A stretch of 64,000 nucleotides of DNA from Talpa occidentalis (taxonomy: Eukaryota; Chordata; Mammalia; Eulipotyphla; Talpidae): the NCBI RefSeq assembly GCF_014898055.3, contig NW_023601322.1:69964740-70028739 (forward strand). Direction: 5' to 3'. Both the position numbers and the translations under genes were made by a program. The notes under the pieces were generated by a model. It saw nothing but the letters and a program-made list of their open reading frames with translations. It was not told where the DNA came from and ran no database searches. Numbering within the stretch: the first letter of the stretch is position 1; each line of letters opens with the position of its first letter. Positions 23,240 through 35,414 of the stretch are shown piece after piece.

Positions 23240-24500
23240 TTGTTCTGCTCAACAATCTTCTATTGAGCACTGTCATGTGTCACAGGCTAACAATAGTGAG
23301 GGATGCAACACCATCCTGGTTCTCATGTAGCTCAGAGTCTAGGGCAGTGGTGTGCTGGAGCCAGCACTCATCCATGTGCATGAGTTACTTGTTAAATTTT
23401 TCAGGATTTTGTGAGTGAGTTATTAAGCATAGCCCTTACTAAGAATTAAATTATATAATTTACTAATAAATTCTATTAAAAACAAATGTAATACTTAGAA
23501 CTTGTTATTTCCTAATTATTTTACTATTACCTGTGCTTTATAGCTGGTGTCTATTGTATTTTTATAGTAGAAATATTATATAGTGCTTTAACAGTATGCT
23601 GCTGCACACCCCTTCCCAGCACCATGTGTTTGGTGATATCACATTAGTAAATTGAAATCTGCCAGGGTAGGAGGATTTGCACCATGGAAATTGGCAAGTG
23701 TTACAAACCAGGTCTCCAACTCTTAATCATTTCCCGGCACACACTGTGTAGGGTAGAGAGAGACGAGCTAATTACAATATTTTACTTAGGGAAGCACAGA
23801 GTGCCGTGGGAACCCAGAAGAAAGGAAGTTAGCCTAGTGGGTAGTGGAGGATGATGGGGAAGACTTCCAGAAAGAGGCTTGAAGGACTGGTAGAAACAAA
23901 CTGGGTGGGGATAGGGCATAGGAGTCTAGTGTATTTCAGAAGTGGTGTTTTAGCACTACAGTAACACGTCTTTAGGACAAGGATGGGATGATGAGGGCCA
24001 GGCTGGGTATCTGAGATTTATTCTGAATGTGGTGAGGACCAGTGAGAGGTTCACAAGGAACATACCTAGCTCACACTGACATTCTGTAAAGGCCACCCTG
24101 GAGTCTGGGAGGAGGTTATAACAGTCATCTAGGATGGAGTTCTTGATAGTCTAGACCGAGGTTGTGGTAGCAGTGACCATGAGAAAGGAACAAGGTGGAG
24201 AGATATTAGAGGACATAGGATTGATGAGACTTGTGGTTGTGTATGAAGGTTGTGAGAGAGGCAAGAAGATCTTAATGGTGACATCCTAGTTTCTGCCATG
24301 AAGAGATGAGTAGGTGGTTAGTTTATCCCCAAGATAGAGCAAACAGAAAGAAGAGTAGGCCTGAGGGAGGCCAGGGAGCATTCATTTTGAATATGTTGTG
24401 AATTTCTGTGTAAAATCTAAGTGGGCAAGTCAAGACAGACATAGGACCTGTGGAACTGGAATTTGGAGTACAGGAGAGGGGAGGTGATAGGCCAAGGGAG
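23240..24500 (-). mobile_element. LINE L2, reverse orientation, long copy
   Basis: The order on the + strand matches reversed L2: AACAATCTTCTATTGAGCAC at the start, CTTCCAGAAAGAGGCTTGAA, GGTTATAACAGTCATCTAGG, CATGAAGAGATGAGTAGGTG, and GGAATTTGGAGTACAGGAGA near the end. Some internal parts (23360-23700) do not align. Confidence 0.6.
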
Positions 24501-25129
24501 GTGGTATGGCATGAGAAAAGAGCCTCATGTTTAGAATTTGTGTATTTTCATGTATAATAATTTCTACAAATAACATTTTATGTGTATTGATTTACAGTTT
24601 AACTCCAAAGGCCAACCCTACTTTCATTTCTTTCTAAATTCCAGTTGTTGAGCTGATTACTCCAGTCTCTCACTTCCAAGAAAAAGCAAAGGGTTTTAAG
24701 GTCAGTTCATTGATGACAAATATGTAATGATTATCTGCTGTGGATGTGGCCTGATACTGGGCAGGCTGAGCCCAACAAGAATCCTTGGCTACATGGTTCT
24801 TGCCCACTAGGAACGTTGCATTTAGTATGAGGAAGTGCATGGTTAGATTTGTCTTATGAAAAGGTAATCAAAGCCTGGGTGGTATCCTGTATACTGTAAG
24901 AATTTAGAAAAGTCAATTACAACTTAAGGCTAAAATATTCAGAAGACTTCCTAGAGGACACAGAGCTTAACTGGTCCTGGAAAAACTGGTATTTAGATTG
25001 CATTTCAAGAAATGGGCGAGGGAATCTGTTTGTAGTGAATGAGCATGTGATCCTAGGCTGAGGAATATGTAGATGTTTGTGTGCATATATGTCCATATAG
25101 TGTCATACATATATTACTGGAGGGTGAAG

Positions 25130-25250
25130 GCTGTGGTGGAAATAGCTTGGGCTTCAAGTCAAAGATTTCTGAACTGAGATCCCATCTCTGTCTGTTATTA
25201 TCTGTGTGACAAAATTCTTAGCTTTTGAGCCCTCGGAACCTCCTTTAACT
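25130..25250 (+). repeat. MIR SINE fragment, forward
   Basis: TTGGGCTTCAAGTCAAAG, CATCTCTGTCTGTTATTATC and CTGTGTGACAAAATTCTTAG follow the MIR 5' half. Confidence 0.6.
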
Positions 25251-26160
25251 TGCTACTCCTTGAAAGTAGTAAACAACTGAATGAGTGCTCACAAGTTTGT
25301 GCCTTCCATAATCAGGGATCCAGAATCTACTCCAGATATCCCATGTTTTCACAGAGGAGCAGTGCAGAGAAAAGAGAAAGAGAACTTGTGTTCTTTCTGA
25401 TGCCAAGACTTGTCCCTGCATCCAGGGTGGAAAAGACTATGAATGGAATGGGAAAACCAGATGGCCTGTGGCTTTCAATCACTTATTTTTTCAGAAAGTT
25501 TTAGTGTGAATTGCGTTTTGTTGCATTTTAGTCTCTGGTAATAGGCAATCTATGAGACCCTGTGGTAAGCACATAAACAGGGACACATCATCATTTGGCT
25601 ATTCTGGATAGCTGGAAAGCACAAAGAACAGTGCAATGGGGAGACTGATAACACTGGAAGTGCTTCCAAAATGGCTTTATTTCATCTGCATCTCTCTGTT
25701 CCATATATATGAAATGGAATTAAGAATGCCTGTCCACTGGGCTTTTATTAGCTTTAATCTTATTATTTCCTTGTTACAAACCTTCAGTAGTTACCTGATC
25801 AATACCAAATTATATTTTTTCTTCCTGGCTTTTAAGTCTCTGTACCATATGAAGACAGCATTTATATTGAATATTTGTGCACTGTTTTATAGTTTCTAGA
25901 CATCCCAGGAATGTAGGTATCATTTAGTATGAAAAAATACTTTGCATCACTTACCATATCAAGATATTAAAAAGAAAAATCTATATGATCATCTCATTAG
26001 ATTTACAAAAGTGTTTGGTAAAATTCAGTGTAAGTTTATGATTAAAAATTCAATAAAACAAAAGGAAATTTTCTTAACTTGATGATGGGCATCTCCAGAA
26101 ATCCTGCAAAACACTCAGTGGGAAAAAACTAGAAGCATGTTCTTTAAAATAAGGAAGATG

Positions 26161-26423
26161 GGGCCTCGCCTGGTGGCGCAGGCGATTGAGTGCTGCACTG
26201 TGAAGCTGTCCGCAGCCTCTGCAGCGCTGGTTTGATCCCGGCCAGCAGGCGAGGGTCCCACATGGTGAGGCAGACCTCTCCTATCGCGCCCGCTACTCCC
26301 CTCAGCAGTTTCGTTAGTCTGCCTGTTCTGTTCCCCACTCTGTCTCTGGTGAATCCTCTCGCCTTCCCGCACATCTAGTCATTACCCCGGTTCTTGTATA
26401 AATAAATAAAAAATCTTTAAAAA
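26161..26423 (+). mobile_element. tRNA-derived SINE, subfamily M
   Basis: Sense copy with CCGGTTCTTGTATAAATAAA tail and TGTGAAGCTGTCCGCAGCC head, the subfamily M markers. Target duplication AAAATAAGGAAGATG at 26146 and 26424. Confidence 0.93.
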
Positions 26424-26686
26424 AAAATAAGGAAGATGACAAGAATATTCACTTTTTTCTCTTCAACATTGTGATTGATCATCCTAGCCAGTGCAAAATT
26501 TCTTTCAAAAGAGAAATTAGAGGCCTAAGAAATGGGAAAGAGGAAAAAAAAAAAAAACTGGCATCGATGCTGGTAATATGATTGTTTAAATAATATACCT
26601 AATTGTACCTTTAGACAAATAGAAATAATGGGAACATTTGGATAGGTGGCTGGATATAAGATCAATTTAAAAAAATTAAACAATCA

Positions 26687-26926
26687 GGGCCTCCCCGGTG
26701 GCGCAGCGGTTGAGTGCTGGGCTGCGAGGCTGCCCACAGCCTCTGCAGCGCCGGTTTGATCCCGGCCGCCGGGTGAGGGTCCCACATGGCGCGCAGACCT
26801 CTCCTGCCGCCCGCTGCTCCCCTTAGCAGTGTACTTCGGTCCTTCTGCCTGCTCTGCTCCCTGCTCTGGCTCTGGTGAATTCTCTCACCCTCCTGCGCTT
26901 GTGACTGTACCCAGTGCTTGTATGAA

Positions 26927-26961
<35 letters not shown>

Positions 26962-26971
26962 ATCTTTAAAA
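26687..26971 (+). mobile_element. tRNA-derived SINE, subfamily Y
   Basis: Sense copy with intact A box TGGCGCAGCGG, a long AAAT tail and AATCTTTAAAA (TCTTT motif). Target duplication AAAAATTAAACAATCA at 26671 and 26972. Confidence 0.95.
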
Positions 26972-27649
26972 AAAAATTAAACAATCAAAAATATTTTAAA
27001 AAGATACTATTACTATGATGAAATATCAACAAAAATTTTAAATGACTTAATGAATTTAATATGTTTAAGACTTTCATACAGAAAAACATCAAAATTTAAG
27101 CGACAGTAAAGAGGACCTAAATAAATGGAGAGATATTACATGTTCGTGGCCAGGAAGACATAATATCCAGAAAGATGCTGGTTTTAACCATATTGATCTA
27201 TAAATTTAAGGCAGTTTCTATCAAAATCTCATCAGTTCCAATCTTTCTTGGAACTTAAAAACTAATATTAAAATTTGTATGGGGGGGGAAAAAACATTTG
27301 TGTGAGAGAGTTAAGAAATCAGAATCATCAAGACACATCTGAAGCATAATAATGGGATGGGGACCTGCCCTCTCAGATATCAGGCCTCGTTACAAAGCTA
27401 CTATAATAATGTGGCTCTGGAACAGAGACAGATGAACTGACCAATGGAGAGATTAGGGTCCAGAAATAGACCTTTTTATATTTGGATCTTTGCTATGTGA
27501 CCTAAAGTGGCATAACACATGAGTGGGAAAAGAAGGAGTGTTTAATAAATAGAACTTATGGGGAAAAATTAGATATCTATTTCACATTGTGACATAAAAG
27601 TCAGCATCAGATCAAATGAGGGCTTAAATATCAGAATGTAACCCAAACT

Positions 27650-28110
27650 CCATAGCCTTGCTTATGTACCAGCACTTACAGGACAGTTGATTCTTCTAGC
27701 CTATTTTCTTCATTCTCTCCTCTGGTTTTACTAAACTTTCAGTACTTTGAACACCTTGACTCTTTTTCTCCGTGTCATTGTATATATTGTTTTCTCTGCC
27801 AGAATAGTCTCCATTTTTCCTTTTACCTGGCTAATTTCTGCCTTCTTAACATTTTTGCTCTTCCTTAGGTTCTAGGAAGTTTTCCCTCAACCTGCCAGCA
27901 CTTGGATAGTTGCCCATCCTCTCAAATTCCTATTAAATAATAATACTTATGAAACAGTGTTTAAAGATTTACTTGGCTTTTTCTTCCATTTAAGTCTGCT
28001 TTATGACAGCAGCAGCTCAGACTTGTTTATTGTTGTTTCTTTTTAGTTTAAACACAGTGGCTGGCACAGAGTAGTCTCATTAAAATGTTTGTTGAAGGAG
28101 CAAACATCCC
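27650..28110 (+). mobile_element. LINE L2 3' end
   Basis: Ends GTGGCTGGCACAGAGTAGTC then AAAATGTTTGTTGAAGGAG, a diverged form of the L2 terminus, shortly before KLHL3 exon 2. Confidence 0.65.
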
Positions 28111-28469
28111 TGTGAATTAAATGGTATGGTGTTCCATCTCCTCCCTGCTCCCATCCCCCCATTAGGGGAGGGAGGGGCTGGAGGATCATGACCTCCCACA
28201 AAGTCACATAAGTGGTGGTGGAAGAAGCTGAGCTGGGTATTAGCTTCCATCAGATGACTACACTTTGCATGGTAAGATACTGCAGAAATGCTTGAGCCAA
28301 TGCATTTCCTTTCCTGCTGGGTCTCTGGTGAAAAAAAAAAAAACAAAACAAAACAGACTGACAGATGCCCTCGGTGGGTGGACAAGTGCATGGATTTGTG
28401 ACAGTTGGATGAATGGGTTTACCAACATGTGATCCTCTCCTTCTCCTCCCACTACTTTCCTCTTCACAG

Positions 28470-28589
28470 CATCAAACCAAGCTCCCAGCCCCCGATACAG
28501 GCTGGAGATGAGGAGAAGAACCAGAGGACCATCACTGTCAACCCTGCCCACATGGGGAAGGCGTTCAAGGTTATGAATGAACTGCGGAG
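28470..28589 (+). CDS. KLHL3: KLHL3 exon 2 (N-terminal tail)
   Basis: This 120-base exon has a pyrimidine-rich acceptor ending TCTTCACAG and a GTACTT donor. It completes Ser5 and encodes residues 6-44, then two bases of Ser45. It reads IKPSSQPPIQAGDEEKNQ, then the conserved segment ending AHMGKAFKVMNELR. From memory the human protein differs at a few residues in the first 20 (for example VKLSSQTL), so the low-complexity tail drifts while residues from about 21 on are conserved. Met33 lies here; a shorter 555-residue human isoform is consistent with initiation at that Met from an alternative upstream exon. The segment precedes the BTB fold and may be partly disordered. Confidence 0.96.
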
Positions 28590-29229
28590 GTACTTTTCCT
28601 ATTTTGCCTGTGCCCTTTCGGAAGGAACTTGCTGGGTGAGCGTCATCAGGGACTGAAACAGAAGTCAGAACACCACCACCTAATGAATTCTTACTTTCCC
28701 CCACCCACTCTCAGACAATCACTTGGCTTCCCTTTTCAAACTCTGATCAAGACAGAATGGCTTTCGCAAATCTCTTTTTCCTTTTTATTTATTTATTTTT
28801 AGTACCTATCATTTTAGTGCTTAATCACAGGGGAAAAATCCTGTATGGGTACAGCATTTCTGTTCATAAACTTGATTTCCAACCAAACCAGCTGCTTGAA
28901 GACCAATAATAGAATGATTGCAACACCTACACACAATTGCAGATGAAAGATTTTGGATGCCACACATTTTTCTTTGGCTTCCCTTTCTCATTCCTTGTTC
29001 TGAACTTAGCTTGTCAAGACAGCCACTGAATGGAAGAGTACCTAGCTTCTTAAATGCAATTTAAGTCTGTAAAGAAAAAAATGAAATGAAAATATACTTA
29101 TCCTCCCTGAGATAATGGTGAGGGGTGTGCAGGCTGTTTGTAAAGCCAATGTGATGTTTGATTAGTTTGTTGCCAGAGAGGTCAGGGCACTGAACACTTA
29201 TTTTTTGAACAAAGGCTGTGTACACAATC

Positions 29230-29480
29230 TCTTCCTCATCAGAGTACTCAGAAGCTTCCTTTTATTTATTCACCACAAATGTCATTTACCACATTTATTT
29301 ACCATTTACCACATTTATTTACCATTTATTTACCACATATGTCATCCCATTGTGAGCTGTAATTGTTTATCTTTTTTGTCTGTATTTTATGAGCTCCCTG
29401 AGGGCAGGGGCCTCTGAATCTTTTATGGGTACAGCATTTCTGAATCATTTTGTGTTCTCTAGCTCTTGATACTTAATACA
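29230..29480 (+). mobile_element. LINE L2 3' end with internal short tandem repeat
   Basis: GAGCTCCCTGAGGGCAGGGG is characteristic of the L2 3' end. At 29281-29342 the units CATTTACCACATTTATTTAC recur imperfectly two to three times. Confidence 0.6.
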
Positions 29481-31240
29481 CCCTTAGTCACTCACCAAAG
29501 ACGCCTGGAGACACTGGTTAAACTCTGGGATAGGTAGGTAGGGATACAAAGTAAAAAATATAAATAAGTCAATGGAAGTGATCTTTCTATAGTTCAAATA
29601 GGTGTTATGAAGGAGGAAAATAACAGATGCCTGCCAGATGACAGGTTTATAGTAATTACTTGTTTCTTAAAATGCTATAGAAGCAACTTGGGAGAATGTT
29701 CCTATAGGGAATATGCTTGAACTGAATTTTGACGTGCAAGTAAAAGTTAGGTGAAAGGTGTAGGATTACGGAGGAGTCTTCTAGGTAGAAAAAAATGACA
29801 TCCGCAAAAGCACATACAGGTGAAGAAGTATTTTATTGAGTTGGGGAATTGACCTGTTTTTAAACAAAAGTTCTCGCTGATTCTATATTTGCTTTCTCAT
29901 TTCTCCTTTTGTTGGATCTAGTCTTTGGCATTAGAAACTAAGTTTAATTAGTTAAATTTATCTTGTGACCTACTACTCAATTTTTTGTTAGATCTCCTGC
30001 CAGATTTCCTGGACTATCTGCCCACAGCTGTCTTAAGCAGTGGGCAGTGTTGATGAGTATGCCTATGCATATGGTTCTCCTGTCACTGAACAATTTGTGT
30101 TGTGTTCCCTAGACACAACAGTTCTTCATTTAGTTCCCTTGAGTATGGCTTGTGTCCTTTATCTTATTTAAGACCCTAATAAACAGTATAACTTTACATC
30201 TGAAGGAACAGAAAAAGGACAAACTAAGCCCAAAGTTAGCATAAGGAAGGAAATAATAAAGACTAAAGTAGAGATAAGTGAAATAGAGACACATAAGACA
30301 ACAGAAAAAAAATCAGTGAAAGTAAGAGCTGGTTTTTTTTTTTTTTTTTTTGGAAAATAAAATTGACAAACTTTTAGCTTGACTCTCCAGGAAAAAATGA
30401 GAGAGAATTAAATAATATTATAAATGAGCAAAGAGACATTGTAACTAATACAATGGAAAACTAAAACATCATAAGAGTTTACTATGAACAATTACATGCA
30501 AATAAATTGGATAGAAGAAATCATTACATACCTTGAAACATTTAACTTACCAAGACAGAATCATGAAGAAATAGAAAATCTGAATAAACCAGTAATGATT
30601 AAGGAACTTGGAGCAGTAATCTAAATCTCCCATCAAAGAAAAGCCCAACACCAGAAGGTTTAACTGGTAAATTCAACAAAATAGTTAAAAAAGAGTTAAT
30701 AGCAGTTCTTCCTAAACTCTTCCAAACAAATTGAAGAGGAAGGAGCACTTCCAAATTCATTTTACATGGACAGCATCACCCTAAAACCAATGCCAGATAG
30801 GGATACTAAAAGAAAACTGTAGACTAGTGTGCCTGATGAATATTGATGCAAAAATCCTCAATAAAATACTAATAACCAGTCTCATCAGCACATTAAAAGA
30901 TCATATATCAGGATCAAGTGAGATTTATCGCTGGGATGCAAGGATGGTTAGAAAACAGGCAAATCTATAAATGTGGTACACACATTAGTAGAATGAAAGA
31001 TAAAAATCATATGATCCTCTGAATAAATGCAGAAAAAGTGCTTGACAAAATTCAGTGTTCATTCTTGATAAAAAACTCAACAAATTGGATAAACTCAAAC
31101 TCAAGCCATACTCAAGGGAATTAAAGGAGCATAATGCAACATAATAAAGGTCACATATGACAACTCTAATACATTTACCATTATACTCAAAGTGAAAGCT
31201 TGAAATTTTTTCCGCTGAGATCAGGAATAAGACAAGGATG

Positions 31241-31796
31241 AGCCCTCCCTGGTGGTGCAGGGGTCAAAGTCTCAGTGCCTATCAGGCTATTGCCAGCCTC
31301 AGCTGCCTGGGGCCAGGGAGCTAACCCACATGGTGCAGCAGACCTCTCCTGTCTGACCCACTGCCCCTCAGCAGTATATTTCAGTCAATCCACCTGTTCT
31401 GCTCACCATTCTGTCTCTGGTGAATCCTCTTACCCTGCCCCCATACATCTGGCCTATACATCAGTTTTTGTATACATAAGTAAATAAAAATAAATCTTAC
31501 AAATTTTTTAAAGATTTATTTATTTATTTATACAAGCACTGGGCTATAGTCAGAAGCACGGGAGGGTGAGAGAATTCACCAGAGCCAGAGTGGAGAGCAG
31601 AACAGGCAGACTGACGAAATGTGTTGCTGAGGGGAGCAGTGGGTGGCAGGAGAGGTCTGCAAGCCATGTGGGACCCTCGCCCAGCGGCCGGGGATAGAAC
31701 CAGTGCTGCAGAGGCTGCGGGCAGCTTCGCAGCCCAGTGCTCAACCGCTGTGCCACCAGGGAGGCCCAATAAAAATAAATCTTTAAAAAAAAAAAA
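31241..31796 (+). mobile_element. tRNA-derived SINE, subfamily O, tail split by another SINE
   Basis: Sense body 31241-31498 with TTTTTGTATACATAAGTAAA tail. The poly-A end reappears at 31768-31796 after the inserted antisense SINE. It lies in the L1 at CAAGGATG / AAAGATGT. Confidence 0.88.
31499..31767 (-). mobile_element. tRNA-derived SINE, subfamily Y, inside a SINE tail
   Basis: Reverse copy inserted in the A-rich tail of the preceding O copy. The duplicated target AATAAAAATAAATCTT (31483 and 31768) is itself SINE tail. Confidence 0.94.
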
Positions 31797-33270
31797 GATG
31801 TCAACACCACCATTCCTATTGAACATAGTCCTCAAAGGCCTCGATAGAGCAATTAGAAAAGAAAAAGTAATAAAAAATTCTAAATCCAGAGAGGAAATAA
31901 AATTGTCTCTGTTGCAGATAACGTGGTCATATATAAAGGAAACTACAAAGTCATCACCAAAAAAACTATTGGAACTACTAAAATAGTTTGGTAAATTGCA
32001 GGATACAAAATCAATATACAAAGAATCAGGTACATCTGTATACACTAATAATGAACCATATGAAAAATGGTTAAAGAAAATAACCCTATTTATAATAGCT
32101 TCAAAAAGAATGAAATACTTGGGAATAAATTTAACCAAGGAGGTGAAAGATCTGTAGACTAAAACAGTAAGATACTGATGGAAAAGTTTGAAGAAGACAC
32201 AATAAATGGAAAGATATCCTGTGTTCATAACCCAGAAGAATTATTATTGTTAAAACGCCTACACTACCAAAAGCTGTCTATACATTTAATACAATTCCTA
32301 TCAAGATTCCAGTGACATTTTTCACACTGAAAAAAACACTGAAAATCTGTATGGAACCAAGACCCTGAGTAGCCTAAACAATCTTATAAGAGAATGAAAC
32401 TGGAGGCATCAAATTTTTTATTTCAAACATTATAAAAATATAGGAATCAAGATAGTATGGCATAGACCCATAGACCAGTGGAACAGAATAGAGAGCCCAA
32501 CAATAAACCCATGCACATAATAGTTGACTAATATTTGAGAAGGGAGTCAGGAATACTCAGTGGAGAAAAGAGAGTGTCTGTTAGATGATGTTAAGAAAAC
32601 TGGATTTTCATATGCAAAAGAATAAAAACGGATCCCTGTCTTATATATCACTCTCAAAAATTAACTTAAAATGAATTAAAAACTTAAGTGTAAGACCTGA
32701 AGCTGTAAAACTCCTAGAAGAAAATACAGGGAAAAGTGTTTATCATTGGTATTGGCAATGACTTTTTTTGATATGACACCAAAAGCATAGGCAACAAAAG
32801 CAGAAATAAACAAGTGGGACTACATCAAACTGAAAAGCTCCTGTATAGCAAAGGAGCTCATCAACAAAATGAAAATTCAACCTAGGATTCAGAGAAAACA
32901 TTAATAATCCATATGTCTGATAGGGGATTAATATTAAAATATGTAAGAAATTCATATAACTCAATAGGGGGAAAAAACAAAGAATGAGCAAAGGACCTGA
33001 ATAGACATTCCCTCCCACCCCCCAAAGAAGATATATACAAACGACCAACAAGAACATGCAGAGAAGCACAACATCAATGACTATCAGGGAAGTGGAAATC
33101 AAAACCACAGTGAGATATGACCTCACACCTGTTAGAGTGGTTCGTTTCAAAAAGATAAGCAATAACCAATACTGAAGAGGATGTGGAGAAAAGGGACTGT
33201 TAGTGGTATTGTAAATTGGTGAGGTCATAATGGAAAATGGTATGCAGTTTCCTCAAAAAATTAAAAATCT

Positions 33271-33540
33271 GGGCCTCCCCGGTGGTGCAGCGGTTGAGCG
33301 CTGGGTTGCGAAGCTGCCCGCAGCCTCTGCAGCGCCGGTTCGATCCCCAGCTGCCCCCCGGCCACCAGAGGAGGATCCCACATGGCGCGCAGACCTCTCC
33401 TGCCGCCCGCTGCTCCCCTCAGCAGTGTACTTCAGTCTGCCTGCTCTGCTCCCCGCTCTGGTTCTGGTGAATTCTCTCACCCTCCTGTGCTTCTGACTGT
33501 ACCCAGTGCTTGTATAAATAAATAAAAATAAATCTTTAAA
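33271..33540 (+). mobile_element. tRNA-derived SINE, subfamily Y
   Basis: Sense copy with clear B box GGTTCGATCCC at about 33338-33348 and TCTTT before poly-A. Target duplication AAAAAATTAAAAATCT at 33255 and 33541. Confidence 0.95.
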
Positions 33541-34146
33541 AAAAAATTAAAAATCTATCTACTACATTTAATTCAGCAATACTATTTTTGGGAATATATC
33601 CAAAGAAAATGAAATCATTGTGAACCGATATTCTGCACCCCATGTCACTGCAGCATTATTCACAATAGCCAAGACATGGAAGCAACCTATGTGTCCATTG
33701 AGGGAAGAATGGATAAAGAAAATGTAATATATGCAAACAATGGTATATTATCCATCTATAAAAAAGAAGGAAATCCTGCATTTATGACGACATGGATGAA
33801 TCTGGAGGGCATTGTGAAAAGTGAAATAAGTCAGACAGAAAAAGACAAATACCTTATAATTGCACTTTGTGTGAAATCTAAAAAAGCCAAACCCATAGAA
33901 GCAGATTAGATTGGGAGTTGGTTGATGTGGATTTGGAGGGTGTGGGAAATAAGGAGATTTTGGTTAAAAGGTGCAAGCTTCCACTTGTTAAATGACTAGG
34001 TTCTGGAGAGTTAGTATACAATGCGGTGACTCGAGTTATCAGTACTCTATGCTTGTATAAGAGAGTAGACCTTGCTATCAAAAAAAATTAATAGAAGCTA
34101 TGTGAGATGACAGATATGTTAATGAACATTATTGTGGTAATCTTTT

Positions 34147-34420
34147 TTTTTTTAAAAGATTTTATTTATTTATGCATACAAGAGCTGGGGTACAGGCCAG
34201 AGATGTGGGTGGCGGGGAGGTGAGAGGATTCACCAGAGACAGTGGGGAACAGAACAGGCAGACTGACTGAAATACACTGCTAAGGGGAGCAGTGGGCGAG
34301 ACAGGAGAGGTCTGCTGTGCCATGTGGGTAGCTCCCTGGCTGGGATCGAACTCATGCTGCAGAGGCTGTGGATTGCTTCTTAGTGGGGTGCTTAACCCCT
34401 TGCACAACCAGGGAGGCCCC
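34147..34420 (-). mobile_element. tRNA-derived SINE, subfamily O
   Basis: Reverse copy in the L1 3' UTR. Target ATTGTGGTAATCTTTT at 34131, and with one change ATTGTGATAATCTTTT at 34422. Confidence 0.93.
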
Positions 34421-34437
34421 TATTGTGATAATCTTTT

Positions 34438-34640
34438 CACAGTGTGGTCCCTTAATGATGTTTTGGTCAGCAACAGGCCTCATATGCAACAATAGGCTGC
34501 ATCATTCAGCCTGTGTGTAGTGGGCTACAGTAGCTACGTTTGTGTAATCACATTCTATGATGTTTGTACAACGAAATCACTTAATGATGATTTTCTCCTA
34601 ATGTATCCCCATCATTTAACAACATGTGGCTATAAATAGT
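34438..34640. mobile_element. DNA-transposon-like fragment inside L1 3' UTR
   Basis: A block between two L1 3' UTR pieces has CTGTGTGTAGTGGGCTACAG, ATTCTATGATGTTTGTACAA and GTATCCCCATCATTTAACAA, which I recall as one end of a dispersed human DNA transposon. I cannot name the family. Confidence 0.45.
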
Positions 34641-35353
34641 ATATCAAATCATCACATTGTGTGTCTTAAACGTATGTAGTTTTATATGTCAGTTATATCT
34701 CAGTAAAGTTGGGGGAGGAAGGGGAATTTAGTCCCAAGGTCTCTCACCAGGCCTTATTTTGCCCGTGTAGCAAATTCCAGTAACTGCTGAAAGGGAGAGC
34801 TCAAGGAATAGATATAGACACAGAATTCACACTCCCCTCCTTCCACTTTCCATTACTAGCATCTTCTCTTTTTCTTAACTAACTTTCAAAAAGTCATTCT
34901 GCTATGTCCTTGTTGCTTCTTACAGAAATTACCAGGTTTTGCATCTCCAACAGTCTCTTGCTCCTCTATTGTATAAATAAGCATTTGCCAAAGTCTATTC
35001 TGAGGAACACTGGTTTCCTCAAGATGCTCTGTGGAAAAAGGAGCTCTGTACCCAAATGGCTTTAAAAATTGCCATGTAAGAATGCTATACTCCTGGCAAG
35101 TTTCATAACACACATAGATATACTAAACCTTGAAAACTTCTGTAGAAAACTTGCCCAACTGAGGGTTTCCTGTATTAGACCATAGAATCCTTTTTGATTG
35201 TTGTTATGTATAGACCCAGTATTTTGTGAGACTTATTTTGGAAGACTGGTCCTTTGCTGAAATTTAAGTGAATAATCTTTGTATTAATCAGAAACAGAAA
35301 CAATAGAGGTTTATTTAAAGAGCCAAGTCTCTCTCTCTCTCCCCTGCCCCTCT

Positions 35354-35357
<4 letters not shown>

Positions 35358-35410
<53 letters not shown>
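35358..35410. repeat. (AC)n microsatellite, about 26 units
   Basis: Uninterrupted AC dinucleotide run preceded by a CT-rich tract. Long pure dinucleotide runs are usually length-polymorphic. Confidence 0.98.

Positions 35411-35414
<4 letters not shown>

Larger units (their letters stand above)
25940..27640 (+). mobile_element. LINE-1 ORF2 fragment, sense, degraded
   Basis: L1 ORF2-type segments appear in order: TGTTTGGTAAAATTCAGTGT, then GGTTTTAACCATATTGATCT, then TATCAGGCCTCGTTACAAAG, then AGATCAAATGAGGGCTTAAA. There are many stops and no open frame. Two SINEs interrupt it. Confidence 0.82.
15935..28469 (+). other. KLHL3: KLHL3 intron 1
   Basis: Bounded by GTAATT and TTCACAG. The first 3 kb hold no recognised transposon apart from L2 sequence from about 17640. 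Then come SINEs, MIR, reverse L2 (23240-24500), L1 (25940-27640) and a forward L2 end. No other coding exon is supported. Unassigned stretches include about 16420-17640, 19940-21410 and 21620-22400. Confidence 0.9.
30190..34730 (+). mobile_element. LINE-1, long 5'-truncated sense copy, degraded
   Basis: ORF2 reverse transcriptase region to 3' UTR, covering most of ORF2 in order; near the end the translated piece reads CVKSKKAKPIEAD. The 3' UTR ends CAGTTATATCTCAGTAAAGT. Frameshifts and stops throughout. It hosts four SINEs and one DNA-transposon-like insert. Confidence 0.88.

Noticed and set aside
28258..28704. 148-codon minus-strand frame overlapping exon 2
   Set aside because: It is the shadow of KLHL3 exon 2 and flanking intron on the opposite strand.
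31524..32228. 234-codon minus-strand frame
   Set aside because: It is composed of antisense L1 joined to a reverse SINE, with no protein homology expected on this strand.
32743..33228. 161-codon minus-strand frame with hydrophobic segments
   Set aside because: It is the antisense strand of L1 ORF2; hydrophobicity is a by-product of A-rich sense sequence.
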